From: Blasia pusilla
Taxonomy: Eukaryota; Marchantiophyta; Marchantiopsida; Blasiales
Assembly: GCA_050084515.1 (NCBI GenBank)
Contig: CM114274.1
Location: 39,370,001 to 39,434,000, forward strand
Direction of reading: 5' to 3'
Length of the DNA: 64,000 nucleotides
Of this stretch, positions 34,204 through 44,543 are shown one piece after another (within the stretch, counting starts at the first letter, position 1; each line of letters begins with the position of its first letter). The notes beneath the pieces were generated by a model. It did not search any database and was not told where the DNA came from. It was given only the letters and a program-made list of their open reading frames with translations. The translations under genes were made by a program, and so were the position numbers.

Positions 34204-35103
34204 TCAATCTTCTCGAGATAGAGCAAACACATGGGTCAATGTGGGTGAATCATCACTCATAAGAGTAGCATCACGTACCCTACGGCGCAAATCTCTGTCC
34301 AAGATCCCATACCAAAACTGGACTGCCTGATCCTCAGTCACACCCTGGGTTACTGAAATCAAGCGTCGTATACGAGTGTATGCCTCACGAAGACTCTCAC
34401 CAGTCTTTCGCTCAAATTCCTGAAGACTCCTCAACTTCTCCGTCTTCACTCCCAGATAGTTCTTCTTCAACCTCTTGAAGAACTCTGCAACCGGGCTGAA
34501 CGATGGTGGGGCACTAGTACCTCCACTAGTACCCCCACTAGTACCTCCACTAGTACCCCCACTCCGGCTCGTACTCGTACCACTCAACGTCGGGCTGGCT
34601 GGCATAGTAGGAGCACTACTACCAATACCACCATGGGTGATAGACACATAGCTTGGAGACCAATATTGCCTCCATGCCTCAATCTCAGCAACATGGTCCT
34701 TCCTAAACTCATGGTAATCATCCATGGGTGGTCCTTCCAAGTGCTGAAACAACCCCTTCCAAGCCAAGAAGGGTGTAAACAACGTGGCGTTCCGCAACAT
34801 CTGCATATCACACCACGTATCAAACTCCTGCATGAAGTCCTCCAACTCAATGGTGCCCATTGCACCCGAGTATCGTCGTGGGCCCTTCATGGCCCCATAT
34901 CCACCGTCCATGTCCCAAATCAATGGAGCTGCAACACTCGATAACAACGTAGAAGACTCGGTGTTTGGAACACCCTCGTCCTCCTCTTCATCAACCGTCG
35001 GAAGTGGAAAAGGTAGCCGATACCTAAATCCACTCCGTGTGAAACCACCACTATCCGTACCACGGTCCCCAACCAGACCACCCGACAGCTCCGTGATGAC
35101 CAA
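34204..35103 (-). CDS. Copy A gag (capsid)
   Basis: An open frame of 299 codons. It has an N-terminal acidic region (PTVDEEEDEG), then GAMGTIELEDFMQEFDTWC, FLAWKGLFQHLEGPPMDD and EIEAWRQYW. A SGGT repeat linker follows, and then the retrotransposon gag core: FFKRLKKNYLGVKTEKLRSL, GESLREAYTRIRRLI, AVQFWYGILDRDLRRRVRD. Gag assembles the particle in the cytoplasm. It is intact up to its stop; the downstream zinc-knuckle frame is shifted. The SGGT linker comes from a 12-bp DNA repeat. Confidence 0.87.
   Translation of the reverse strand: MVITELSGGLVGDRGTDSGGFTRSGFRYRLPFPLPTVDEEEDEGVPNTESSTLLSSVAAPLIWDMDGGYGAMKGPRRYSGAMGTIELEDFMQEFDTWCDMQMLRNATLFTPFLAWKGLFQHLEGPPMDDYHEFRKDHVAEIEAWRQYWSPSYVSITHGGIGSSAPTMPASPTLSGTSTSRSGGTSGGTSGGTSGGTSAPPSFSPVAEFFKRLKKNYLGVKTEKLRSLQEFERKTGESLREAYTRIRRLISVTQGVTEDQAVQFWYGILDRDLRRRVRDATLMSDDSPTLTHVFALSRED
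34515..34565. repeat. 12-bp tandem repeat in copy A gag
   Basis: About four tandem copies of ACTAGTACCNCC encode (GGTS)n on the minus strand. The array is absent from copy B gag, which has an acidic Glu-rich stretch at the same place. Confidence 0.85.
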
Positions 35104-36625
35104 CGCCGATGCCGCACCACCACCAAATTACCACCACCAAATAACCAAGTGACGTCGATGTCGCTATACTATTCTAGCTCTACTAGCTATGGGTGTAGGC
35201 AACCTAACTTGTCATCACCACAAGAAGCCTCCCACGGTCTACTCGTCATCCCTCCAGCCTCACTACCGGTAGCACACAGGAGTAACACTACTCTGGAAAT
35301 CAGCGTCAACCCTAACAATGGGCGCGCAAGCAAGAAGCACCGATGGAGGGGATCCAAACACAGGAAGTCCAACGACAACCCTCCAATCGCAAATGGAAAT
35401 CAAGGTAACATAATCCACCAAACGTGGTGCCCCATGAATCCACAAAACCCACCACACAATTCTAATGCAATAGCTACTCCGCCGCAGGTCGATGACGTGC
35501 TAGTCGAACTCGCAGCACCTAAAAATATCACCTGCATGGAGAGGCTACACCGTACTATGCGCTAGAGGTACATCAACCAAAAACCTGAGATGCATAAAGC
35601 GCCTAACACATCTCCGAACAACACCAAATGAGCTACAACAGTGTGTACACTGGCATAGTTAAGAACCCAGCAGTTAAGCGTCCTCCAGGCAGAATAGCCC
35701 AAAGATGGGTGACCAGTTATGCAACACTCAAATCCCAAATCCTGCAAAAATTGCCTCATGCCCAAGCAAGCAAGCTTTCTTGCTTGCTCCTTGCTCCTTA
35801 CTCCGCCTCTCACGCCCACTCGCCCCGAGCTACCACGAGTTGCCTCGAAGCCTCGAAAGCCGAGAAATGCTCGAGACATGCCCCGTTCACCATGCTTTGC
35901 CATGCTTTGCTATGGAGAGAGGTCCAACCAGGGCGCCTCCAACGGGATAGGCGTCTCCAACAATGAACGAGTCACCAACCAACCAGACCCTCCGATCCGC
36001 TGTCCACCATAGCCAGACCTTGACCTAGTCCGCAAAATTTTGATCAGCAATTACTTCACAAATCCGTGACCGAAATCAAATCTGTTTCGACCAGAATTCA
36101 ATTGACCACCATAGCTATCTCTCCACAAAAAATCAGCTACAACCGAGCTTTATACTCCGAGCTAAAAATCAGACAAACTTGTTGTCCATACACCTCCAGA
36201 ATCGCAAATCCGACAGCGCTTCCGCCAAGTTTCGTGCACGCAGAAATCCGCAACGCTCCACACACTCGAGCAGATAGCTTCACATGAGATCACAATACAA
36301 GTAGCAATAGGAACCTCTCACCCAATCTGGATGAACTTCAACAGAGCTTCCGCACTCCAAGCTCTCCACATCAGAAAACCGTCGAACACGAACCAGAATC
36401 TTCAATCCTTGATAACTTCCAACTCCCTTGACTAAATCCAGCAATCTAAAGCGCGTTGGAAAGCTCTCAACAAGGCGCTTCTTTCCCAACCAACCACGCA
36501 CCAGATTCACACCTCCAACATAGGCTACCAGCCACGAACATCCACGGCTGAGTACACAATCAGCCCTAACTAGATCCTACTGATCTACAATCGAAGCTAC
36601 CATCGATCTACTCCTGTTCTTTGAG
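35104..36625 (-). other. Copy A 5' leader, non-coding
   Basis: About 1.5 kb between the truncated 5' LTR and gag. No domain is recognisable in any frame. No PBS is found next to the LTR, consistent with loss of the inner LTR end. It contains the 5S-like element at 35670-35714 on the opposite strand. Confidence 0.55.
35670..35714 (+). ncRNA. 5S-rRNA-derived internal control region (Cassandra-like)
   Basis: GCAGTTAAGCGT, then exactly 22 bases, then GATGGGTGACC. These are the A-box and C-box segments of plant 5S rRNA with the 5S spacing (22 bases between them). The spacer keeps partial similarity (AGAATAG for AGAGTAG), and a reduced GCAACAC lies downstream. The 5' third of 5S is not recognisable, so this is not a functional 5S gene. 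Plant Cassandra TRIM elements carry 5S sequences in their LTRs, so a Cassandra-like LTR or 5S-derived SINE inserted in copy A's leader is the likeliest source; its ends are unresolved. Confidence 0.75.
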
Positions 36626-36993
36626 TGAAATCCGTGAAAGACCTACTGTCATAAAACACGTATAGAATCACATACAATCGAGCCAAACCCACTCCATGAT
36701 GGGAGAATCTAGGTCAAAGCTTGCGGGAAACACCATAGCCAAGAGCTCTACTCACTACCAAGGCTAACTCCCAAAGCAACAGGCTCAACTCAAAGAACTG
36801 ACTGTTCTTTGAGTGCACTCCACCTTATATCCTCCAACCTAAGAGCGGGCCCTACTGGGAAAGTCACCCCCAACTGAGAAAACGCCAACCCTATGTATGA
36901 AACCGCATCTCTACCAAGCTACTACGGTCCTTCATAAGGAATGGCCTCTACTAGCACACTATACTCTACGACATAATCCGTATGGTCATGACA
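36626..36993 (-). repeat. 5' LTR of copy A, truncated
   Basis: 368 bp corresponding to 27298-27665 of the 3' LTR. The inner 106 bp of the LTR are missing. The break lies next to CTGTTCTTTGAG, a copy of an arm of the LTR's own stem-loop. Confidence 0.88.
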
Positions 36994-37653
36994 GCGATGC
37001 TGGACCGGACTCTGTGGACACGTGTGCGAGAGGAGGTGCTTCTTATGAACACCTCCCCTACATTGAGAGATGCTTTTAGGACCTCTGAGAACATTGAGCA
37101 CAACATGGCGGAGGAGAGCGTAGCCACCATGGGTTCTGGGCGAGAGCAGTCACGATTGCCTCCACCACCAATGCAGCAACGTGGATTCCGAGATAGGTAT
37201 GTGGCACCACAAGCTCAGGGAGGATATAGGGAGGCCGTGCCACAAAGACCTGCGCCTTCATATGTGGCTTGGCAGCAACCGCCTACGATTACTTGTTGGT
37301 CATATGGTGGAGTCCATCATCAGTGCAATTGCACTCATCAGGATCATGGTCATGTGCCTCAGCATGGAGGAGGAGATGGTGCTGCACCAGGAGGTTATCA
37401 GTGTGACTATTATCAGAGGTACCGTCACACACGCGCGAGGTGTTTCAGCTTACACCCTGAGTTATGTTTGAACCAAGGGCAAGAGAGGGCACCAGAGCGA
37501 GTTGGCGGTCCGAGTGGGCCCAGAGGTCGTACATTAGATGGTCCCGTTGGGGGACGAGGAGTTGGATTTGCTCAAGGGGGTGGTGGAGTTGCCCATGGAG
37601 GAGGTAGAGTCGCACCACCTAGACGCGTTGAGGGATCGGGATGCCGGGCGTGA
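36994..37653 (+). pseudogene. Copy B gag C-terminus with zinc knuckles
   Basis: The frame begins AMLDRTLWTRVREEV, the continuation of the capsid end. Two decayed knuckles follow: CWSYGGVHHQCNC (second Cys changed to Tyr) and CDYYQRYRHTRARC (second Cys to Tyr), then FSLHPEL and a Gly/Arg-rich tail. Both Cys-to-Tyr changes are G-to-A events. The homologous part of copy A keeps these Cys. Confidence 0.83.
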
Positions 37654-38380
37654 GGCAAGGATGGCTGCTCAAATATAGTAGCTACAGCAGCAGATTGCCG
37701 CTATGGCATTGAGGTAACCCGGATCCGTGGCATTGACGTCTTATGGAGCCGCTAGAGATATGGAAGATCCTGGTTGGATGTGCGGGGTTGCCTTGATGGA
37801 GGATGCCGCAGTTGTTATGTGTAGAGCAGCCGTAGAGTTGGATCCACAGTGAGGGGAAGCCAGGAAATAGACCAGGCTTCCTCAGTCCTTCACGTTGTGC
37901 AAGACGATGAGGATCCCATTGATGGGTCTTGATCAGAGTTCTCGGAGAGTTGGTGATGTTGTTGGTGTGTAGGCACGGAGGGCCATGGGAGAAGCGAGTG
38001 CAAAGACTCCTATTTCTAATGCTCAGGAGGAGCATGTGTCGGGCATGTTGTTAGAGGCGGCCACTATTGTGTACCGCGCTCCTTATTTTTTGCTTCCTAT
38101 GTTATTACGTTGGGAGGTACGCCCGCAGAGGTTTTCCGGCTAGACGCAACGCTATGTGAGCGTGGAGTTGGAGTTCTTGCAGCACATTCAGAGGTGATTG
38201 CAGAGGAGGTGATGGACGTGCCCTTGGAGCTGATGCTCGGGCCGTCCACATGAGATTCATGGTAGGCTGGGGCTGCTAGGATGGCGGAGATGCCCGCTAG
38301 AACCAAGATAGAGTGTGCCATGGCTTCTCTTGGTGTTGTTTTTTTGGATAGCTGGGAGAGGTCTTCCAGTTGGTGAGTCT
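37654..38380 (+). pseudogene. Copy B gag-pol spacer, decayed
   Basis: By position this equals copy A 33024-33624. Stops occur in all plus frames and no domain is recognisable. Confidence 0.5.
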
Positions 38381-38760
38381 AGGAGGTAGAGCTTTTAGTC
38401 CACGATGCGTCTTCTTGGATTCAGAAGCGTAACCCCTTATGTTGGGGAAAGCATCATTCAGAGGATTGGGCTTGACGAGAGCCGATGTGGAGCGTTGTCC
38501 ATTCCGGATACAGACATCCTTGGGTGGAGTGAGTACCACATAGTATATCACCCGACAGGAGGTCGTGGTGAGGATTCATCCGGGACATCCTATGGTGTGT
38601 GGTACAAGCCAAGGCGATAGTGACTGATGCAGAGTCCTACAACGCCTTGGTTGGTGGAGCAATGTTGTACCCGATGGGGTTTTCCTTGGATAACTAGGAG
38701 GAGTCAGCATCCTACCAACCAGGATGGCAGTGAGGGGATGGGCGCCTTAGCTCATTACTC
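38381..38760 (+). pseudogene. Copy B protease remnant
   Basis: Across frames one reads FLDSEA, PLMLGKA, RIQTSLGG, TRQEVVVRIHPGHP and LVGGAMLYPMGF. This parallels the protease of copies A and C. The catalytic DSG has become DSE, and several stops are present. Confidence 0.7.
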
Positions 38761-39109
38761 ATTTGATTCACAAGTGTAGTGATCGAGCGCCGGCCAGGAG
38801 AGATGGCGACCTTAGCAGCATTTAGCAACGCCATCACTTGGCCTAGTGATTTGATTGAGGGACATGTCCATGTAGAGGATTCTCCCGTTCGTGACATTTC
38901 TATGGAGAGGAGTGTCATGGTTGCCCCATCAATCTGTGAAGGAGAGGTGTCACTTTGGGGTTTGACTGAGGAGCTTCGACATTTAGCCAGTGAGCATGTG
39001 CAGGCAGCGTGGAGCAAGACGTTTGCACCAGAGCATGACGGTTCAGAGGAACCCGGTAGCCGAGAGTGCTATGAGGACGCCCTTGGATACCACACCCATT
39101 GTGTGGTGC

Positions 39110-40080
39110 ATCCTAGAGGAGGGTATATGGGTATTGGATCTCTTTGGAGGGATCAACACTAGGTTAGCTATTGTTTTGCATGCAAGAGTACGTGTACAAC
39201 AGTAGCTGTATGTGGAGATTGATGATGTTGCAAGGCGCGCTTCACTTCACCATGTGGCGCACTTATGCCTTCATTTTCCGAACTTGTTTTTTGCGTCTGC
39301 TATCCAGGGATACCAGAGTTCCCTACCAAGGGATATTTCATTATTGGGGACGGAAGACTTGGAGTGGGTAGGGACCATAGACTTAATCATTGCCGGTTTT
39401 CCGTGCTAGGGCCTGTGGGATGCTGGAGGGGATAGCGGATTAGCTTACTCACAGTCCAGGTTATTTTGGGAGATGATTCGGTTCTTGCAACATTTACAGG
39501 AGTATCAGTCTTGTCCTCCAGCATACATTCAGGAGAATGTGCCAATTTTGGACGATTCAAGGTCCTGCATGGTGACGAGTGCACATCAAGTACACGCATG
39601 GGTCGGCCTGACAGTGTTGTTGGATGCGGTGAGTCTAGGTTCACGAGCACATTGCCCGTGTCTTTGATGGACCAACTTGGCGCCATATGAGGTTTTGCGG
39701 AGGGCGTATGCTAGAGTGGAGCGCCCCTTCGATTTGTTGATGGATTCTATTCAGGATTTAGGTCATCGATCACAGGCAGTGAGGCACAATGATTGACCGC
39801 CATTGACTGTGGTCAATAGGATTGGCATGCCACATGCAGCCTTTCCCACATTTATGAGTTTTTCTACTTCTTATGCATTCAAGGAGGCCAGACCTGACTT
39901 GATTTAGGATGACAAGGTACAGAGGTTGGTGGAGCCCAATGCCGATGAGCGAGAGAGAACGATGGGATTCCCCACAGGAGTGACGGCAGTATTGTCACTA
40001 CCACAGGCATCAGGACGTCATGTCTTGGGTCAGGAAATGGACTTGAACTGCTTGATGTGGATTTTCAGCTTCGGAGTAGC
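39110..40080 (+). pseudogene. Copy B DNMT3-like methyltransferase, inactivated
   Basis: The domain is read across frames: VLDLFGGINTRLA (motif I), YVEIDDVARRASLHH, DLIIAGFPC (motif IV) with TAG immediately after the catalytic Cys codon, SRLFWEMIRFL, ENVPILDDS (VI), SLGSRAHCPCL (VIII, Arg to Cys), ERERTMGFPTGV (IX) and RHVLGQEMDLNCLMW (X). Motif order, spacing and placement between protease and RT match copy A. The stop replaces the CAG (Gln) of PCQ, a C-to-T change. It is no longer functional. Confidence 0.87.
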
Positions 40081-40389
40081 CCAGCATCGTCGTTTGCTGA
40101 TGCGACAGATCACAACTGTTGCGTTGGTGAGCCCCATGCCTACCGAGATAGTTGAGTCAATGGTTGGGGGCGAGACGCGAGGAGATTGACACACTAGGGG
40201 TGGAGATTGACACTCGAGGGGTGATCGAGAGAGACACCCTTGGACTTCTTGGGATTTTTTGTAGGTATGTCCAGAGATGATAGCCACAACATCGAGCGTG
40301 CTTCCAAGTACTGCATGTAGAGATCAGATTTTGCACTTGGCTGTAGGAGGGCAGTGGAGTCCTGTTGTTCGAGACGGGGTTGCACCATA

Positions 40390-40508
40390 GCCGCCACCGA
40401 CACCCACACCGGAGAGTCACGATGGAAACTTGGGAGCCAGACATGGGCCCTAAGTTGAAGGAGGAGAGCGGCGCCGGATACATCAGTTCCTCAGGAGTTA
40501 TAGGAGTT
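40390..40508 (+). pseudogene. Copy B RT N-terminus, cut by copy C
   Basis: VTMETWEPDMGPKL matches the RT leader of copies A (ETWEPLLGPKL) and C (GTWEPHMGPKL). After a one-base frame change the text continues IHQFLRSYRSF and is then replaced by the LTR of copy C. Confidence 0.82.
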
Positions 40509-41136
40509 TTTCGTGCGCATACACATCCCTACACAACAAACATCGCTGTCACCGAACACACACACAAACACGCACGATCCCATGTTAACTCATGGCATCT
40601 AAACAACGAAACAAGAAGTACCAAAGTATCTCCAATAAAATAAGATCCAATCTCTCTCAACACCATAGCTCTTAAATGTGTGCTCTCTCACATGTCTCTC
40701 TCAATGTCAAACCAAACCCAATCTCCTAATAAGAGGTTTGGGTTACACACACAAGGCAAGCAAGATCATAGCTCTGCCGCCTCATGCCAAGAGGTTCAAC
40801 AAAGAGAGAATGATCTCTCAAACTCTCTCTCCTTAAGGTATACCCCTCCCCTCTCCCAAGCCCTCTCCCAAGTCACCTCCTTGGCTTTTGACCTCATGTA
40901 GGAGATCAAGGGCAACTTACCAAAACTAGAAAGTTGATCATATATACTCAAAATGGTACTTACCTAAAATAGAAAGTTCTTCAATATGGCTCCAAATGAG
41001 CCGAAACGAAGGGGAAACCTACTCTCTCAGGTTTCTCGGGGCCTCACCAGGTCATCCTCAACCTATTGAGCATGTCCTTCATTACTCACAAAGGCATTCT
41101 ACTAGATCTCACCGATCTATCCCAAAAGACGTGATA
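40509..41136 (-). repeat. 3' LTR of copy C
   Basis: About 628 bp, from TCGTGCGCATACACATCC at the junction with copy B to AAAAGACGTGATA. Its outer 127 bp is duplicated just inside the LTR at 41139-41265. It is highly diverged from the copy A LTR except in the terminal TCGTGCG block. Confidence 0.78.
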
Positions 41137-41138
41137 AT

Positions 41139-41265
41139 TGTCGTGCGCATATACGTTGCTACACAACATACATCGTTGTCAGCGAACACACACACAAACA
41201 CGCACGATCCCATCCTAACTCATGGCATCCAAAAAAGGAGACAAGAAGTACCAAAATATCTCCAA
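41139..41265 (-). repeat. Internal duplicate of the LTR 3' end (R') in copy C
   Basis: 127 bp starting TGTCGTGCGCATATACG. It differs from the outer LTR end (40509-40635) at about 15 positions by eye. It is placed 2 bp inside the LTR, as in copy A. Confidence 0.83.
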
Positions 41266-41444
41266 TCATCCCTAGATGGTGGTTAGGTCCCTTTAACTCC
41301 AGATAGCCATCTATCCTTACCTACCATCACATACATCTCTCAGACGCTAAGACCAAGAAGGTCGGATGCTCATGTGGCCCCATCGTTAGTCGCCTTCTTG
41401 TCATCCATGTCACAGTTACAAGTCAGAATATGGAACTGGCTACG

Positions 41445-41861
41445 CTATGTATATCTGGGATACACCCATCCTTCCTCAAGAACCCAAGTGAGAGGTGGCA
41501 TCAGACATGCCATATGCCATCCTCTCGAACACTCATCACAAACTAGCATAGTGGCTCCACCACGGGCGGAACCACAAAACATACATCTCACGCCTCCAAG
41601 AACTACTGCTAAGCTCGGATCAACTATATCATCAATGTTCGGAAGATGACATGGGGCACAGTTACGCATATGGTCCTTCCAAACCATACCATCACGTCCC
41701 TCCAATAAGAGAACACCGGATGGCAAAATCTCACGCACTCTCAAGATGGTCCGCCCTATAGTCACATCCAAGGTTGTGGGTGCCGTCTGTTGCAAGTAGA
41801 CATAGTCTCTGATGAAACCTTCGGATAGTAGGTCAATAACCACCTCTCCGAATAGTCGCAT
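41445..41861 (-). pseudogene. Copy C integrase C-terminus with degenerate PHD finger
   Basis: The layout is the same as copy A: DYVYLQQTAPTTLDV, ILRVREILPSG, GRDGMVWKDHMRNCAPCHLP, then CMFCGS, CDECSRGWHMAC and GWVYPRYT. Six zinc ligands are kept. The final C-x2-C pair is Y-x2-Y, each a single G-to-A change, so the finger is probably non-functional. It shows that the PHD finger belongs to the family and is not private to copy A. Confidence 0.86.
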
Positions 41862-42700
41862 ACCTCAATGTATCCCGATGTTGCGCAATCTCCAAGTTCT
41901 CAAACGCCATGGGCATCACTCTCCAAAACAACTCAGCCCTCTGAACACATGCTTGCATCCATACATCAGGGTGATCAAGGTTCAACACCTCACCAACATC
42001 TCGACGAATGGCTATAGGTAGATCTAGCTCTCGCCCATACAAAAGTTAGTACGGTGAGAAAGACGCTAAGGATGCATGCCTGCTCAATCTATATCCCATC
42101 GCCAACCACGGAAATTGGAGGTCCCAATCTCCTAGATGATCTCTATGCAAGCCATACTTACGTAATCCTCTCTTCACCGTCTACACAACCCGCTCTGCTA
42201 GTCCATCCGCCTCAGGATGATCTCGCAAAGTAGTGCGGTGGTCGATCAGTGCCTGATCACATAAGGCTTGAAACTCCCCGCAGAACTCTATACCCTGGTC
42301 TGTCAACACCTCAACTAGTGTGCCATAATGACTCAGCACCTGATCTTGCAAGGCATACGCTACTCCCTCACTCGCTTTGTCAAGCAATGCAACCAACTCT
42401 ATCCACTTCGAAAAGTGCTTGACCATCACCAACACATAACGACTATGGCGCTTCGTCAAAGGCAAAGGTCTTGCAAAATCTAAGCTCCATCTATAACCAA
42501 AACCCATTATGGGAAGTGGATGCAACTGTGGAGTCAGATTATTGAATGATGCTCGAACTCGATCACACACCATGCATCTGGCAACAAACTTTTGAACGTC
42601 AGTGTGCATGCCTCGCCACCAATACTGAATCTGGAGCAAGCTGTACGTCCGATTCATTCCAAAATGACCCAACTCCTCGTGGGCATGACGCACCAAACAT
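41833..42700 (-). pseudogene. Copy C integrase
   Basis: The main frame 42696-42181 has HAHEELGHFGMNRTY, CMVCDRVRASF, WSLDFARPLP (Asp 1), VLTDQGIEFCGEF (Asp 2) and EADGLAERVV (Glu). A stop follows, with the continuation at 42042-41833 (YGRELDLPIAIRRDV). Catalytic residues remain, but the frame is broken. Confidence 0.87.
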
Positions 42701-44543
42701 GCTCTCTACAAAGGAGGAGTCACTACATGCACTCTACCATCCTCCCACACTTGCAACTCATGTGTCCCCTCCCACCAAAACCGTCTGGCCCGCTGTAGGA
42801 TCCGATCCCGATCTCTAGCACCCACTATGCTCGGGATACTACCTATACGTAGGTACTCCAAGACCACTCCATCGTCGTGAATGTCTCGGCCACTTGTCAT
42901 CTCATCACCGGCCTGTGGATCTAAGGACTCTCCATAAGGCCCCCCCATCCAAGTCTCAGAAATTTTGCTCTCTATAGCCAACAAGCCCAAATAGGCTGAC
43001 GCATACCATCCTGGCATCAACTCTTCTTCACTCTCACCATGCCAACGAGCTCTTGTCGCATCTTGCTCACTCAAGCATGAGTTACAGCTCAAACCATTTG
43101 CATCCTGGTTGAGCATCCCAGGTCTATGCACCACGTGGAAGTCATACTCGTGCAACAAAAGAGCCCACCTCGCAAGCTTTCGTGTAAGCTTTTCAGACTC
43201 CATCAACCACTTAAGTGGCTGATGATCAGTAATAATGGTAAGGGGATTGCCGAATAGACAACATCTGAAATGTGCGACAACCCACACTGCAGCCAAGCAT
43301 TCACCCTCATACGAGCTATTCTTCGCCTCTGCAATGTTGTTCGAGCGACTAGCGTAAGCCACCATGAACTCTCTACCATCATCGTTATGATGGGTGAGCA
43401 CGGCTCCAAGCCTCAACATGCTCCAATCGATATGCAATTGGAAAGGACGCCCCCTGATTGGTCTCCTCAATATGGCCGGGGACGTCAATCTATCCTTGAG
43501 CATCTGAAATGCTTTCTCCTGCTCATCCCCCTAGTACCACTCCTAATCCATCTTGGTCAGCAAGGTCAGCAGCTTTGCAATCAAGCTAAAACCCTTGACG
43601 TACTGTCGATAGAAGTTTGCCAATCCCATCAATGCACGAACTCGACTCATATATGTAGGGTGTGGAATGCGTGAAATAGCCTCTACCTTCATCTGCTGCA
43701 CACCAAGGCCCCCTCGGTATATCGTATGACCCAGGCTCTTAATCTGGTCGTAGAAGAACTTGCACTTGCCTGGATGTAGCTTCAGCCCATGTAAGTGCAA
43801 TCGTCAAAACACCTCCTCTAGATGTCGCTCATGCTCCTCAACCGTGGCGCTAAAGACTTCGATGTCATCTATATTACACCTAGCGAAATCCACACCAGCC
43901 AAGATCTATCCATGACCCTCTGAGACTCAATTGGGTTATTCTTTAACCCAAATGGTAAGAACGGCCACTAGTACAAGCAATCCTTCCTATGAGGATCAAT
44001 GCCCCAAAATTCCGTCTTCTGCCTGTCCTCCAATCAGAGAGGCAGCTAGTGGTATCCGACTCGAAGATCTAACAAACTAAAGACCTTTACATACCAAATA
44101 GCATCAAAGATGTCCTCAAGAATGGGCATGAAATACCTATCGGACTTCGTCCACCGATTGATAGGTCGGTAATCTCCACACATCCGCATATCCGTCTAGT
44201 TGCCATGCACATCCTTCTTGGCAGGCATGACAGTGACAGATGACAGCTCTCCATGCAACATCTCCACTAGTCCTATGCCAACCAAGTCCTCGCTCCTACT
44301 CTGAATCAGAGCCCTCTCCATATCACTGTACCTATAGGGTCGTCGGAAGATCAACGTGTCACTCGATAACTGAATGTGGATCCCTGGACCCTTCAGAGTA
44401 TCCAAATCCTGCATACTAAATGCAAAATAGCTCCTATATCTCCTAATGAACTGATGTTTCCGGCGCCGCTCTCCTCTTGTCAGCTTAGGGCCCATATGTG
44501 GCTCCCAAGTCCCCATCGTAACTACAGTAGGACTCTTCGGCAT
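42701..44543 (-). pseudogene. Copy C reverse transcriptase and RNase H
   Basis: RT begins at 44543-44196 (GTWEPHMGPKL, SYFAFSMQDL, DMERALIQSRSEDLV). It continues through stops and frame changes (RPINRWTKSDRY; FLPFGLKN) to 43800-43543 (KLHPGKCKFF, LMGLANFYRQYVKGF). The YxDD box lies in a damaged stretch near 43.87 kb and reads only partly. RNase H is at 43503-42706 (FQLHIDWSMLRLGAVL, SSYEGECLAAVWV, DHQPLKWLMES). It is clearly dead. Confidence 0.85.

Larger units (their letters stand above)
27192..36993 (-). mobile_element. Gypsy copy A: DNMT- and PHD-bearing LTR retrotransposon, inserted in copy B
   Basis: A 9.8-kb minus-strand element with gag, zinc knuckles, protease, DNA C5-methyltransferase, RT, RNase H, integrase and PHD finger between LTRs. 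RT-before-integrase order makes it Ty3/gypsy. It lies in copy B gag, with GCGA duplicated on each side (27188-27191 and 36994-36997) and inverted termini TGTC/GACA. The LTR pair differs at about 13 of 368 bp by eye, so it is a fairly recent insertion relative to B. The 5' LTR has lost its inner 106 bp and the PBS. Coding regions carry several frameshifts and stops, so it is not autonomous as it stands. Confidence 0.93.
36994..40508 (+). mobile_element. Gypsy copy B, right part (gag C-terminus to RT start)
   Basis: This is the continuation of copy B after copy A. Domain order is gag end, zinc knuckles, spacer, protease, methyltransferase and the first residues of RT. It is cut at about 40508 in the RT N-terminus (RSYRSF) by the end of copy C. 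No downstream B sequence appears to the right of copy C, so its 3' half is missing or lies outside the window. Confidence 0.85.
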
